Source: Thermoflexus hugenholtzii JAD2
Lineage (GTDB): Bacteria; Chloroflexota; Dehalococcoidia; UBA2979
Length of the DNA: 11,326 nucleotides
Assembly: GCA_945889565.1 (NCBI GenBank)
Contig: CAMDBZ010000027.1
Coordinates: 1-11,326, forward strand
Direction of reading: 5' to 3'
Below, one piece after another: positions 1 to 8,134 of the stretch (within the stretch, counting starts at the first letter, position 1; every line of letters begins with the position of its first letter). Both the position numbers and the translations under genes were made by a program. The notes under the pieces were generated by a model, which saw nothing but the letters and a program-made list of their open reading frames with translations, had not been told where the DNA came from and did no database searches.

Positions 1-489
1 GAACTCGCGCACCCGCGGCGCGAACGCCGCGTTGATCAGGATCAGCATGGGCAGCCCCGGCAACGAGCTGAACACCTCGCCCGCGCGCATGATCGCGCTG
101 TCCACCCAGCCGCCGCGGTACCCCGCGACCAGCCCCAGCGTGTTGCCGATCACCAGCCCGCCGCTCACCAGCACCGCCACCGTCACGATCAGCGTCGTCC
201 GCGCCGAGTACATCGCGCGGCTCAGCAGGTCGCGCCCGAGGCGATCCGTCCCCAGCCAGTGGTCCGCACTCGGCCCCTCGAGCCCCCGGTCGAGGTTCTG
301 CTCGGTGTACGAGTACGGCGCAACGACCGGCGCGAGCACCGCCACCCCGTAGAACACGAGGATCGCCGCGAGTGAGATCATCGCCAGGCGCTTCCGCCGC
401 AGCCGGGACCAGAACAGCCCGTACTGCCCGCGCGACCGCGGCGCCGCCGCCCCGCCCGTCGCGCCCAGCTCCCCCGCGAGCGCCGTCAT
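1..489 (-). CDS. Peptide/nickel-type ABC transporter permease, DppC/OppC family (3' end off the left edge)
   Basis: This is the inner-membrane permease partner of the DppB-like protein encoded just upstream, probably importing peptides or similar small solutes. Only the first 163 codons lie in the window; the frame is open to base 1. Seen: a short cytoplasmic N-terminus with basic residues, a first membrane helix at about residues 35-57, then the OppC N-terminal-domain hallmark HWLGTDRLGRDLLSR at residues 77-91, a second helix at about 100-123, and the start of the transport domain (GGWVDSAIMRAGEVFSSLPG, 126-145). The ATG at 489 overlaps the TGA of the upstream permease as ATGA, which indicates translational coupling. 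No strong Shine-Dalgarno sequence precedes it. The ATPase genes usual in this family would lie beyond the left edge. The substrate cannot be read from the sequence. Confidence 0.93.
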   Translation of the reverse strand, partial: MTALAGELGATGGAAAPRSRGQYGLFWSRLRRKRLAMISLAAILVFYGVAVLAPVVAPYSYTEQNLDRGLEGPSADHWLGTDRLGRDLLSRAMYSARTTLIVTVAVLVSGGLVIGNTLGLVAGYRGGWVDSAIMRAGEVFSSLPGLPMLILINAAFAPRVREF

Positions 490-1475
490 ACTCGCGCCGA
501 CGCGCCGACGCGCACCCGCGGGTCCACCCGCGCGTACGTCAGGTCCGTCACCAGATTCATCACGATGAAGAAGGTCGCGAGGATCAGCGTCACCGCCAGG
601 ATTACGTCGTAGTCACGGCTCACCACCGCCGCGAACGTCAGGCTGCCGATACCGGGGATGCCGAGCAGCGTCTCCGTGAAGAACGCCCCCTCCAGCACGC
701 CCGCGAGGCTCAGCCCGATCGCCGTCACCACCGGCAGCAGCGAGTTCGGCAGCACGTGCCGCAGCGCGACCTGCCGCTCCGGCAGCCCCTTCGCGCGGGC
801 CGTGCGCACGTAGTCCTCGAGCTGCACCTGCAGTGCGGTCACGCGTACGAGCCGCGCCACGCCCGCGAAGCCCGGGATCGTCATCACCGCGATCGGGATG
901 TAGAGGTGTGGGTCCGGGATCGGGATGGCGATCACGCCCGCGATCCAGTAGATGTCGAGCACGCCGTCCCAGCCGCCCACCGGCAGCAGTCCGAGCTTGA
1001 TCGCGAACAGCCACAACGTCGGCGGGATCACCACGAGCACCGGCACCGCCGACAGCCCGAGCAGCATCGACGTGATCACGGGGTCGAGCCAGCGCCCCTG
1101 GAACCACGCCGCCAGCAGCCCGAGCGGGATGCCGATCGCGAACACGAGGGTGATCGCGATGATGTTCAGCTGGGCCGAGACCCACATGCGCGGCATGATC
1201 AGCTCGCGCACCGTACGCCCGCGCTGGATGCTGTACGACTCGCCGAAGTCACCGCTCAACGCGCGCTGCGCCCACTTGCCGTACTGCTCGAAGATCGATC
1301 CGTCGAGGCCTTTCTCCGCGCGTGCGCGCTCCAGTACCTCGGGGTCACGCAGCTGCCCCGCCGCCACCGACATCGGATCGCCGGGCCCGAATCGCGCGAT
1401 CGCGAACGTCACGAACGACACGATCACCAGCGTCGCCGGCAAGAACAGCAGCCGCCGGATGACGTACGCGCCCAC
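486..1475 (-). CDS. Peptide/nickel-type ABC transporter permease, DppB/OppB family
   Basis: Complete 329-residue integral membrane permease, normal length for the DppB/OppB family; it should pair with the DppC-like protein to form the translocation pore. Seen: N-terminal YVIRRLLFLPATLVIVSF helix at about 4-27 followed by the family's GPGDP (30-34); periplasmic stretch to about 95; further helices at about 104-124, 134-160, 176-205, 248-268 and 290-310; the EAA-type ATPase-contact loop DYVRTARAKGLPERQVALRH (221-240); and the typical C-terminal DLTYARVDPRVRV. The start is GTG at 1475, six bases after the TAG of the binding-protein gene; an in-frame start further upstream would intrude into that gene. 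The 3' end overlaps the next permease start (ATGA). The operon order of binding protein, B permease, C permease is the classical one. Confidence 0.95.
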   Translation of the reverse strand: MGAYVIRRLLFLPATLVIVSFVTFAIARFGPGDPMSVAAGQLRDPEVLERARAEKGLDGSIFEQYGKWAQRALSGDFGESYSIQRGRTVRELIMPRMWVSAQLNIIAITLVFAIGIPLGLLAAWFQGRWLDPVITSMLLGLSAVPVLVVIPPTLWLFAIKLGLLPVGGWDGVLDIYWIAGVIAIPIPDPHLYIPIAVMTIPGFAGVARLVRVTALQVQLEDYVRTARAKGLPERQVALRHVLPNSLLPVVTAIGLSLAGVLEGAFFTETLLGIPGIGSLTFAAVVSRDYDVILAVTLILATFFIVMNLVTDLTYARVDPRVRVGASARV

Positions 1476-1481
1476 CGTCCG

Positions 1482-3137
1482 CTACCGCTCGATGCTCACG
1501 AAGCGCAGCCTTGGGATTACCATCGGCGGCTCCGTCCAGCCCTTCACTGCCGCCTTCACCACCACGTGCTGCCGCGCGAAGTACAGCGGGATCCACGCGG
1601 CGTCCTTCAACACCTCGCGCTCCGCGTCCTGGTACAGCCGCAGCCGCGCCGGCGCCTCGCGCTCCGTGCGCGCGCGCTCCAGCAGCCCGTCGAGCGTCGC
1701 GTTCTCGTAGTCGAGGTCGTTCAGCGCAGACTTCGAGTGGAACTTGAGGTCCAGCACGTTCTCCGGGTCCGGGTAGTCCATGATCCAGCCGGAGTTGAAC
1801 AGCTGCAGCCGCCCAGCGTCGACGTCTGCGAAGAACGTCGCCGCATCGGTCTGCTTGATCTGCACCTGCACGCCCAGCACCTGCCGCCACTGCTCGATGA
1901 ACGCCTGCGTGTCGATCGCGCCTTCCGCGCCCGCGCCGATCTCCGTAAGCGCCACCGCCGGCAGCGCGCGACCCGCGTACTTCGAGGCCGCGAGCGCGCG
2001 CTTCGCCTCCTCCGGATCGAACTTCAGCGTCTTGTCGTCCGGCGTGAACCCGGGCAGCTGCGGCATCAGGATGCCCGTCGCCGGCGCGATCATCTTGTTG
2101 AACGTCACATCCGCGATGCGCTGCCGGTCGATCGCCAGCCCGAACGCGCGGCGCACGTTCACGTCGTCGAACGGCGGCACCTTCGTGTTGAACGCCAGGT
2201 ACGAGATCGAGAGCGACGGCGACTCTGTGTACAGCTTGTTCAGCGGGTTGTTGCGATCGCGCACCCGGTCGATGTCGTTCACGCTGATGCTCGCCACGTC
2301 CAGCTCGTCGTTCTCGAACCGCGTCAGCGCGCTCCCGCCCGAGATCTGGTACAGCACCTGGCTCACCTTCGGCGCCCCGAGGTGGTACGCCGTGTTCGCC
2401 TCCAGCACGATCCGCTCGCCCAGCCGCCACTCCCGCATCTTGTACGGCCCCGTGCCGTTCGGCTTCAGCGTCCAGTTGCGCGGGTTGGACTCCGCCTGCT
2501 GGCAGTCGATCACAAACGCCGTCGGGTACGTCAGTTTCGCGAGGAAGTACGGCTTCGGCGCATCGATGGTGATGCGTACCGTCTTGCGGTCCACCACCTC
2601 CACGCCGCGCACGTTCTGCGCGCTCCCCGCCATCTTCTCCCGCGCGCCCACGATGTCGTTCAGGTACGCCGCCGCGGTGCTGGACGCGAGCCGCCGCTCC
2701 GTCGCGCGCTCGATCGAGCACTTGACGTCGTTCGCCTCCACCGCCCGCCCGTTGTGGAACACCGCGTTGTCGCGCAGCTTGAACGTGTACACCAGCCCGT
2801 CCGGCGACACGTCGAACGACGCCGCGAGGTCCAGCGTCACGTTGAGGTTCGGGTCGAGCGTCATCAGCCCGCCAAACAGCTCCACGATGTACTCCGCCGA
2901 CCCCGCGTCCCCCGCCAGCGCCGGGTCAAGCGTGATCGGGTCGCCCCCCGGCAGCCGCAGCCGCCCCGACGTCGCCCCGCTGTCGATCGCCCCACTCGAG
3001 CCGCTCCCGTCGCTCGCCGAGTCGCTGCCGCCGTCGCTGCCGCCGCTCAGCAGCAGCACCGCCGAGAGTCCGCCGACCACCAGCACCAGCGCGGCCAACA
3101 CGCCCAGCAGGATCGCCAGCATGCGGTTCTGACTCAT
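1482..3137 (-). CDS. ABC transporter substrate-binding protein, family 5 (SBP_bac_5), membrane-anchored
   Basis: Extracytoplasmic binding protein of the Dpp/Opp-type importer whose permeases follow; it captures peptides or comparable ligands and delivers them to the pore. With the ATG at 3137 it has 551 residues. Seen: a hydrophobic segment at about 6-30, a Ser/Gly/Asp-rich linker to about 60, then the family-5 fold beginning with GGDPITLDPALAGD and the signature region EANDVKCSIERA. There is no lipobox cysteine after the hydrophobic segment, so it looks like a membrane-anchored (or Sec-cleaved) form rather than a lipoprotein. The start was chosen because GTGGAG lies six bases upstream of it; an in-frame ATG at 3170 would add 11 residues but has no ribosome binding site and spoils the N-terminus. 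It lies 70 bases after the aspS stop, so it may read through from aspS or use its own promoter, which I could not identify. Confidence 0.94.
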   Translation of the reverse strand: MSQNRMLAILLGVLAALVLVVGGLSAVLLLSGGSDGGSDSASDGSGSSGAIDSGATSGRLRLPGGDPITLDPALAGDAGSAEYIVELFGGLMTLDPNLNVTLDLAASFDVSPDGLVYTFKLRDNAVFHNGRAVEANDVKCSIERATERRLASSTAAAYLNDIVGAREKMAGSAQNVRGVEVVDRKTVRITIDAPKPYFLAKLTYPTAFVIDCQQAESNPRNWTLKPNGTGPYKMREWRLGERIVLEANTAYHLGAPKVSQVLYQISGGSALTRFENDELDVASISVNDIDRVRDRNNPLNKLYTESPSLSISYLAFNTKVPPFDDVNVRRAFGLAIDRQRIADVTFNKMIAPATGILMPQLPGFTPDDKTLKFDPEEAKRALAASKYAGRALPAVALTEIGAGAEGAIDTQAFIEQWRQVLGVQVQIKQTDAATFFADVDAGRLQLFNSGWIMDYPDPENVLDLKFHSKSALNDLDYENATLDGLLERARTEREAPARLRLYQDAEREVLKDAAWIPLYFARQHVVVKAAVKGWTEPPMVIPRLRFVSIER

Positions 3138-3143
3138 CGAGTG

Positions 3144-3149
3144 CTCCAC
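3144..3149 (-). promoter_or_regulatory. Shine-Dalgarno site deciding the binding-protein start
   Basis: GTGGAG on the minus strand, six bases before the ATG at 3137. It favours that start over the in-frame ATG at 3170, which has no comparable site. Confidence 0.7.
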
Positions 3150-3207
3150 TTCGCCACGTCCCGCGTCCATAGGTACGAGGTGGGAGCCTCTCGGGGATCG
3201 CCGCCCA

Positions 3208-5043
<1,836 letters not shown>

Positions 5044-5097
5044 CGCCCGAGTGTCGCACGCCCCCGCCGCGAGCGGCAACGCAGCATCGCGCCAGCG

Positions 5098-6432
5098 CTA
5101 CACGATGCAGCGGTCGCTACCGCGCACATCCTCGAGCGCCAGCCAGCGCCCGCTCGCGGACCACCCAACGATAGACTGCATTCGCGTGACCGAAGCGTCG
5201 AACGCCGGCGTCGGCAGGCGGGCCCCCGTCGCGACGTCGATCAGCGAGACGAAGTCGTCCGGCGCCGATACCGCGATCACATCGCCCGCCGGCGACCACG
5301 CCTGCTCCCACGACCCCCGGCTCGCGCTCGGCACGCGCGTCACGGCGCCCGTCCCCAGATCGAGCCGGTCGAGCGCGAACCCGCCGGGCAGGCAGTACTC
5401 ACCCAGCAGCAGCGCCTCGCGGCCGTCGCGCCGCCAGTCCACCAGCAACGCGTCGCGGTACCGCCCCAGCTCGCGCGGCGGCGCCCCTGGCAGCGCCTGC
5501 AGGTCGAACGCCACCGTCATGTGGGTGCGCCCCTCCCAGTACGGGATCGCGAGGTACCGCCCGTCGGGCGACCAGCTGTGCGCTCTCGAAAACACGTATC
5601 GTCCGAGGTCGTATACGCGCCCGCCGTAGAAGTCCACGAGCTGCACGCCGCCGTCACGCGCCATCACCGTGGCGACGCGATCGCCGGGCGCGATGCCCAC
5701 GAAGCCCTGTTCGGATGCGACCGCCCGCTCCGCTCCCGGCGCGACCAGCACCAACTCGAGACGTGCCCCGTCCTCCCGCACCACGAGGTCGACGTGCGTC
5801 GCGCCCGGCAGCCCGCCGCCTGGAGGCAGCGGCGCCGCGAACTGCCGCCGATCGATCACGCGGTCCCCCCGCGTATCGAGCGGCATCGCGGTCGCCGGGA
5901 CAAGATCGAGCTCGTACACCACCGGCCGCGTGCCTTCCACCTGGATCAGCGGGCGCGTCGCCGCGGGCCAGCCACGGAAGTTCACCCACCGTGGGAGCAG
6001 CGCAGTGACAGTGCCGCTCTGCAAGTCGAGCAGGACGGTCTCGCCGTCCCCCGGCGGCCCGGTCGTGCCGATGGCGATGTCCGAGTACGGGCTGAGCATG
6101 AACCGATAGCCCTCGCCGTTCGGCCCGAGGACCGTCCATAGTTCATCGCGTTCGACGTCGTAGAACTTCGTGGGCGGCCCGCCCTGCGGTGGCGCCGCCG
6201 CCGCATCGAAGCGTTGCCACCGCGCCGCACTCGGCCGCCGTTCAAGAGCAAGCGGCGTCGCCGTAGCGCGCACGGTCGCGGTGGCGCCCGGCACGCCCGA
6301 CCCGGTTACCGTGGTTACCGTCGTGCTCACGCTCGCTGCGGGCGTCGCGGTGCCGGCTCCGCCGCCGTCGTCACACGCAACCACAAGCGCCGCGCACACG
6401 AACGCCGGCAGCAGCGCCCGGAGGCGCCGCAA
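5098..6432 (-). CDS. Beta-propeller lipoprotein (TolB/PD40-like repeats)
   Basis: Predicted exported lipoprotein of 444 residues if the TTG at 6432 is the start. Its N-terminus (Met at TTG) then reads RRLRALLPAFVCAALVVAC: a basic end, a hydrophobic core and a lipobox VVAC with the lipidated Cys at residue 20. A Ala/Thr/Val-rich spacer (about 21-65) follows, then a propeller-like region with blades such as WSPDGRYLA (287-295), WSPAGDVIAVS (379-389) and WSASGRWLAL (424-433), typical of PD40/WD40-like beta-propellers. The C-terminus has a Cys three residues from the end (DRCIV). Start alternatives: a CTG at 6444 lies six bases behind a GAGG and would give MAARLRRL..., and a GTG deep inside the sortase gene is less likely. 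The gene follows the sortase stop by 20 bases, so the two look cotranscribed. The molecular role is unknown; such propellers usually bind proteins or ligands. Confidence 0.85.
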   Translation of the reverse strand: MRRLRALLPAFVCAALVVACDDGGGAGTATPAASVSTTVTTVTGSGVPGATATVRATATPLALERRPSAARWQRFDAAAAPPQGGPPTKFYDVERDELWTVLGPNGEGYRFMLSPYSDIAIGTTGPPGDGETVLLDLQSGTVTALLPRWVNFRGWPAATRPLIQVEGTRPVVYELDLVPATAMPLDTRGDRVIDRRQFAAPLPPGGGLPGATHVDLVVREDGARLELVLVAPGAERAVASEQGFVGIAPGDRVATVMARDGGVQLVDFYGGRVYDLGRYVFSRAHSWSPDGRYLAIPYWEGRTHMTVAFDLQALPGAPPRELGRYRDALLVDWRRDGREALLLGEYCLPGGFALDRLDLGTGAVTRVPSASRGSWEQAWSPAGDVIAVSAPDDFVSLIDVATGARLPTPAFDASVTRMQSIVGWSASGRWLALEDVRGSDRCIV

Positions 6433-6452
6433 TCGCGCGGCCAGCCGCCGCC

Positions 6453-7256
6453 TCAGCTCACGCGTCGCGCCACCACCACGTCCCGATCGAGGTACTCCCC
6501 GTACCCCGTCGCGTCGTACACGATGCGCCCGCCGCACGTGATCAGCGTCAGCCATTCCTGCCCCGCAGGCCGCGTCGACGGCCACAGCAGCTCGCCCATC
6601 GGCAGCTTGTGCACCTCATAGCGGACGTTGCTCATCACCTCGTAGCGCAGCCGGCGCCCGTCCGCCAGCTCCACCACGATCTCGTCACGCGGCGCCGCCT
6701 CGGACACGAAGTAGAACGGCCCCTGCAGGTGATTCCAGCTCTCGTGCGCGGACAGCACCGCATTGCCGCCCTCACCGGGCGTCCCGTAGTCGGGATACCA
6801 GCCGATGCGGTAGCTACCGTCGTGCGGGGAGTCCAGCTCGTTCGCGGGCGTGAGCCCCAGCGACTCGATGCCGTGGTCCAGCCCCAGCTTCGGCGACTGC
6901 ACCCAGCGTACCGCCACGCCTGCGATCGGCGCGGTGGCGCGCGGCGGCGCCGGTGGCAACGCGATCTTGCCCGCCGCGGTGGGCGTGCGGCCGCCCGCGG
7001 CGTTTGTCGCCGGCTGCGGCCACGACGGCGCGAACAGCTCCTCGCGCGGGTGCTCCGCTGTCACGAACTCACTCGCGAGCGCTTGCTCCGCGCCCCCCGC
7101 CACATCGATCGTCACGCTCGGCGCAGGCGCCTGCCCCCCACGCCCGAGCCACGGCTCGCGCAGCGCGAACGCGCCGCCGACCAGCACCACCGCCACGAGC
7201 GACGGCAGCGCCACCACCATCACGCTGCGCTTGTAACGAGTCGCGATCGTCGCCAT
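6453..7256 (-). CDS. Sortase, class-F-like cysteine transpeptidase
   Basis: 267-residue membrane-anchored transpeptidase. Sortases cut a sorting motif on exported proteins and join them to the cell wall or to each other. Seen: short basic cytoplasmic N-terminus (MATIATRYKRS), one membrane helix at about 12-32, a Pro/Ala-rich extracytoplasmic linker to about 110, then the sortase barrel. The catalytic triad is visible: His171 in LSAHES, Cys241 in LTLITCGG, and probably Arg258 in YLDRDVVVA. The TCGG followed by a GY...VVVA strand resembles class F, which is common in high-GC Gram-positive-type bacteria. The ATG at 7256 gives a proper type II anchor. A -35/-10 promoter lies about 55 bases upstream. 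The beta-propeller lipoprotein follows directly. No LPXTG-type substrate is encoded in the window, so its target is unknown. Confidence 0.92.
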   Translation of the reverse strand: MATIATRYKRSVMVVALPSLVAVVLVGGAFALREPWLGRGGQAPAPSVTIDVAGGAEQALASEFVTAEHPREELFAPSWPQPATNAAGGRTPTAAGKIALPPAPPRATAPIAGVAVRWVQSPKLGLDHGIESLGLTPANELDSPHDGSYRIGWYPDYGTPGEGGNAVLSAHESWNHLQGPFYFVSEAAPRDEIVVELADGRRLRYEVMSNVRYEVHKLPMGELLWPSTRPAGQEWLTLITCGGRIVYDATGYGEYLDRDVVVARRVS

Positions 7257-7310
7257 CAGCTACCGTCCGTCTGCAATCGTCGATGGTGCGGCGCGCGGGC
7301 GCGAACCGGT

Positions 7311-7338
7311 AGCGTACGGGACGATCGGTCACGGTCAA
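7311..7338 (-). promoter_or_regulatory. Sigma70-type promoter for sortase and lipoprotein genes
   Basis: On the minus strand, TTGACC (7338-7333), a 16-base spacer, then TACGCT (7316-7311). This is close to the TTGACA / TAnnnT consensus and stands out in such GC-rich DNA. Transcription would start near 7304, giving a leader of roughly 48 bases before the sortase ATG. It lies wholly in the 105-base gap after the PPOX gene. Predicted by eye only. Confidence 0.55.
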
Positions 7339-7361
7339 CCGCAGCGCCCCGCACCCCGGCG

Positions 7362-7799
7362 TTACGCGGAGATCGCACGCTCCAGTGTAATGCGCAGCAC
7401 CACCCGCCCCTCCGCGTCGAGCGCGGCGTCGAGCTCCGCGTCCGTCGGCTCCGGCGTCTCGTCGCGCCGCCGCTGCTTCGCGCGCAGCCTGCGCATCGCC
7501 TCGCGCCGGCCGTCCCCGCGCACCTCCGCGCGCGACGCACCGTACACCACCAGCTGCGCCCGTCCCTCCAGCACCGCCAGCGCGACGCGCGGCTGCCGCT
7601 GCGCGTTACGCCACTTCGCGCTCGCCGCCAGCATGGACGCCACCACGTCCCGCCCGTCGAAGTCGTACAGCACCGTCGCCAGCGCCGGCGATCCGTCGCG
7701 CCGCCCCGTGCCCAGCACCCCCAGCCGATGCTCGCGCAAGAACGCCGCTTGCTCCCCGTTCAGCACGCCGCCCGCATCCCCCGCCGGCTCGACTGTCAT
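7362..7799 (-). CDS. PPOX-class (pyridoxamine 5'-phosphate oxidase-like) flavin or F420-binding oxidoreductase
   Basis: Small cytoplasmic split-barrel protein of 145 residues. Seen: FLREHRLGVLGTGRRDGSPA (20-39) followed by a strand with LYDFDGRDVVASM, then SAKWRN (60-65) and a PRVALAVLEG strand (70-79). This is the typical N-terminal pattern of PPOX-class proteins that bind FMN, F420 or heme-related cofactors. The C-terminal part has a charged helix and a final strand (GRVVLRITLERAISA). The start at ATG 7799 is supported by GAGGAG eight bases upstream; a GTG at 7844 would give an unsupported extension. It ends in TAA. It follows the 57-residue gene by 65 bases and may be cotranscribed with it. 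The cofactor and substrate cannot be decided here; F420-dependent reductase, FMN reductase and general stress-type PPOX are all possible. Confidence 0.85.
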   Translation of the reverse strand: MTVEPAGDAGGVLNGEQAAFLREHRLGVLGTGRRDGSPALATVLYDFDGRDVVASMLAASAKWRNAQRQPRVALAVLEGRAQLVVYGASRAEVRGDGRREAMRRLRAKQRRRDETPEPTDAELDAALDAEGRVVLRITLERAISA

Positions 7800-7807
7800 G
7801 CCATCTG

Positions 7808-7813
7808 CTCCTC
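7808..7813 (-). promoter_or_regulatory. Shine-Dalgarno site of the PPOX gene
   Basis: GAGGAG on the minus strand with an 8-base spacing to the ATG at 7799. It decides between that ATG and the upstream GTG at 7844. Confidence 0.75.
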
Positions 7814-7864
7814 GCACCGCAACCTTGGTCGTCGCGGCCCTCACGGAGCCGCTCGCTGCACCTG

Positions 7865-8038
7865 TCAGCAGCCGGGCTCGCCATCGTTACCGCAACAGTT
7901 GCTGCGACGACGGATGCGCAACCCGTAGTTGCGCACCGCCAGCCGCAGCTTCGTCCCCAGGGGCGCGTCGTACTCGCGCCAGTTGGAGATGAAGGCGCCC
8001 ACACCCGGCCGCCCGCGCCGCTCGCCCCCGTCGCACAT
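7865..8038 (-). CDS. 57-residue conserved-looking protein with C-terminal CCGN-x-G-x-PGC tail
   Basis: Short gene that is easy to miss because the same frame is open far upstream on the minus strand, across hemW. The ATG at 8038 has a near-perfect GGGAGG five bases upstream. The product begins with a variable Gly/Arg-rich part, then WREYDAPLGTKLRLAVRN (20-37), a basic stretch (RIRRRS, 41-46) and the end NCCGNDGEPGC, with cysteines at 48, 49 and 57. The basic amphipathic part and the three-cysteine tail look selected and could bind a metal or cluster, or a membrane or nucleic acid; this is inference. I recall similar tiny proteins with a CCGN..GxPGC ending from Chloroflexota genomes but cannot verify it here. 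The stop is 65 bases before the PPOX gene. It is divergent from hemW. Function unknown. Confidence 0.72.
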   Translation of the reverse strand: MCDGGERRGRPGVGAFISNWREYDAPLGTKLRLAVRNYGLRIRRRSNCCGNDGEPGC

Positions 8039-8043
8039 CGCGC

Positions 8044-8049
8044 CCTCCC
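8044..8049 (-). promoter_or_regulatory. Strong Shine-Dalgarno site of the 57-residue gene
   Basis: GGGAGG on the minus strand, five bases before the ATG at 8038. It is one of the best ribosome binding sites in the window and the main argument that the short gene is translated. Confidence 0.7.
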
Positions 8050-8061
8050 GCTGCCCCGACA

Positions 8062-8067
8062 ACTGTA
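8062..8067 (-). promoter_or_regulatory. Possible -10 element for the 57-residue gene
   Basis: TACAGT on the minus strand fits TAnnnT and would place a transcription start about 15 bases before the ATG at 8038, with the ribosome binding site inside the leader. No convincing -35 box is seen at the right distance. Confidence 0.3.
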
Positions 8068-8122
8068 CCGCGGCACACCCCACTCGCTCGCCCGCCCTGC
8101 TGCCAGCGCTCCCCCGAGCCTG

Positions 8123-8128
8123 TACCCT
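8123..8128 (+). promoter_or_regulatory. Possible -10 element for leaderless hemW transcription
   Basis: TACCCT on the plus strand ends six bases before the hemW ATG at 8135. With normal spacing, transcription would begin at or next to the ATG, giving a leaderless mRNA; this agrees with the absence of a Shine-Dalgarno sequence before hemW. There is no clear -35 box. Confidence 0.3.
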
Positions 8129-8134
8129 GCCTGC

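Noticed and set aside
3135..3170. In-frame ATG at 3170 as the start of the binding protein
   Set aside because: It has no ribosome binding site and adds a charged stretch before the signal anchor; ATG 3137 has GTGGAG at ideal spacing.
3171..3207. Promoter or terminator between aspS and the binding-protein gene
   Set aside because: The TACCTA-like bases and the GAGG/CCTC repeat are too weak, and no matching -35 box is present.
5044..5079. TTG at 5079 as the start of aspS
   Set aside because: The extra 12 residues do not match the family, whose proteins begin a few residues before the CGEL motif; ATG 5043 fits.
5083..5107. Small inverted repeat GCATCG...CGATGC around the lipoprotein stop as a terminator
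   Set aside because: Only six base pairs with a long loop and no U tract; too weak to call.
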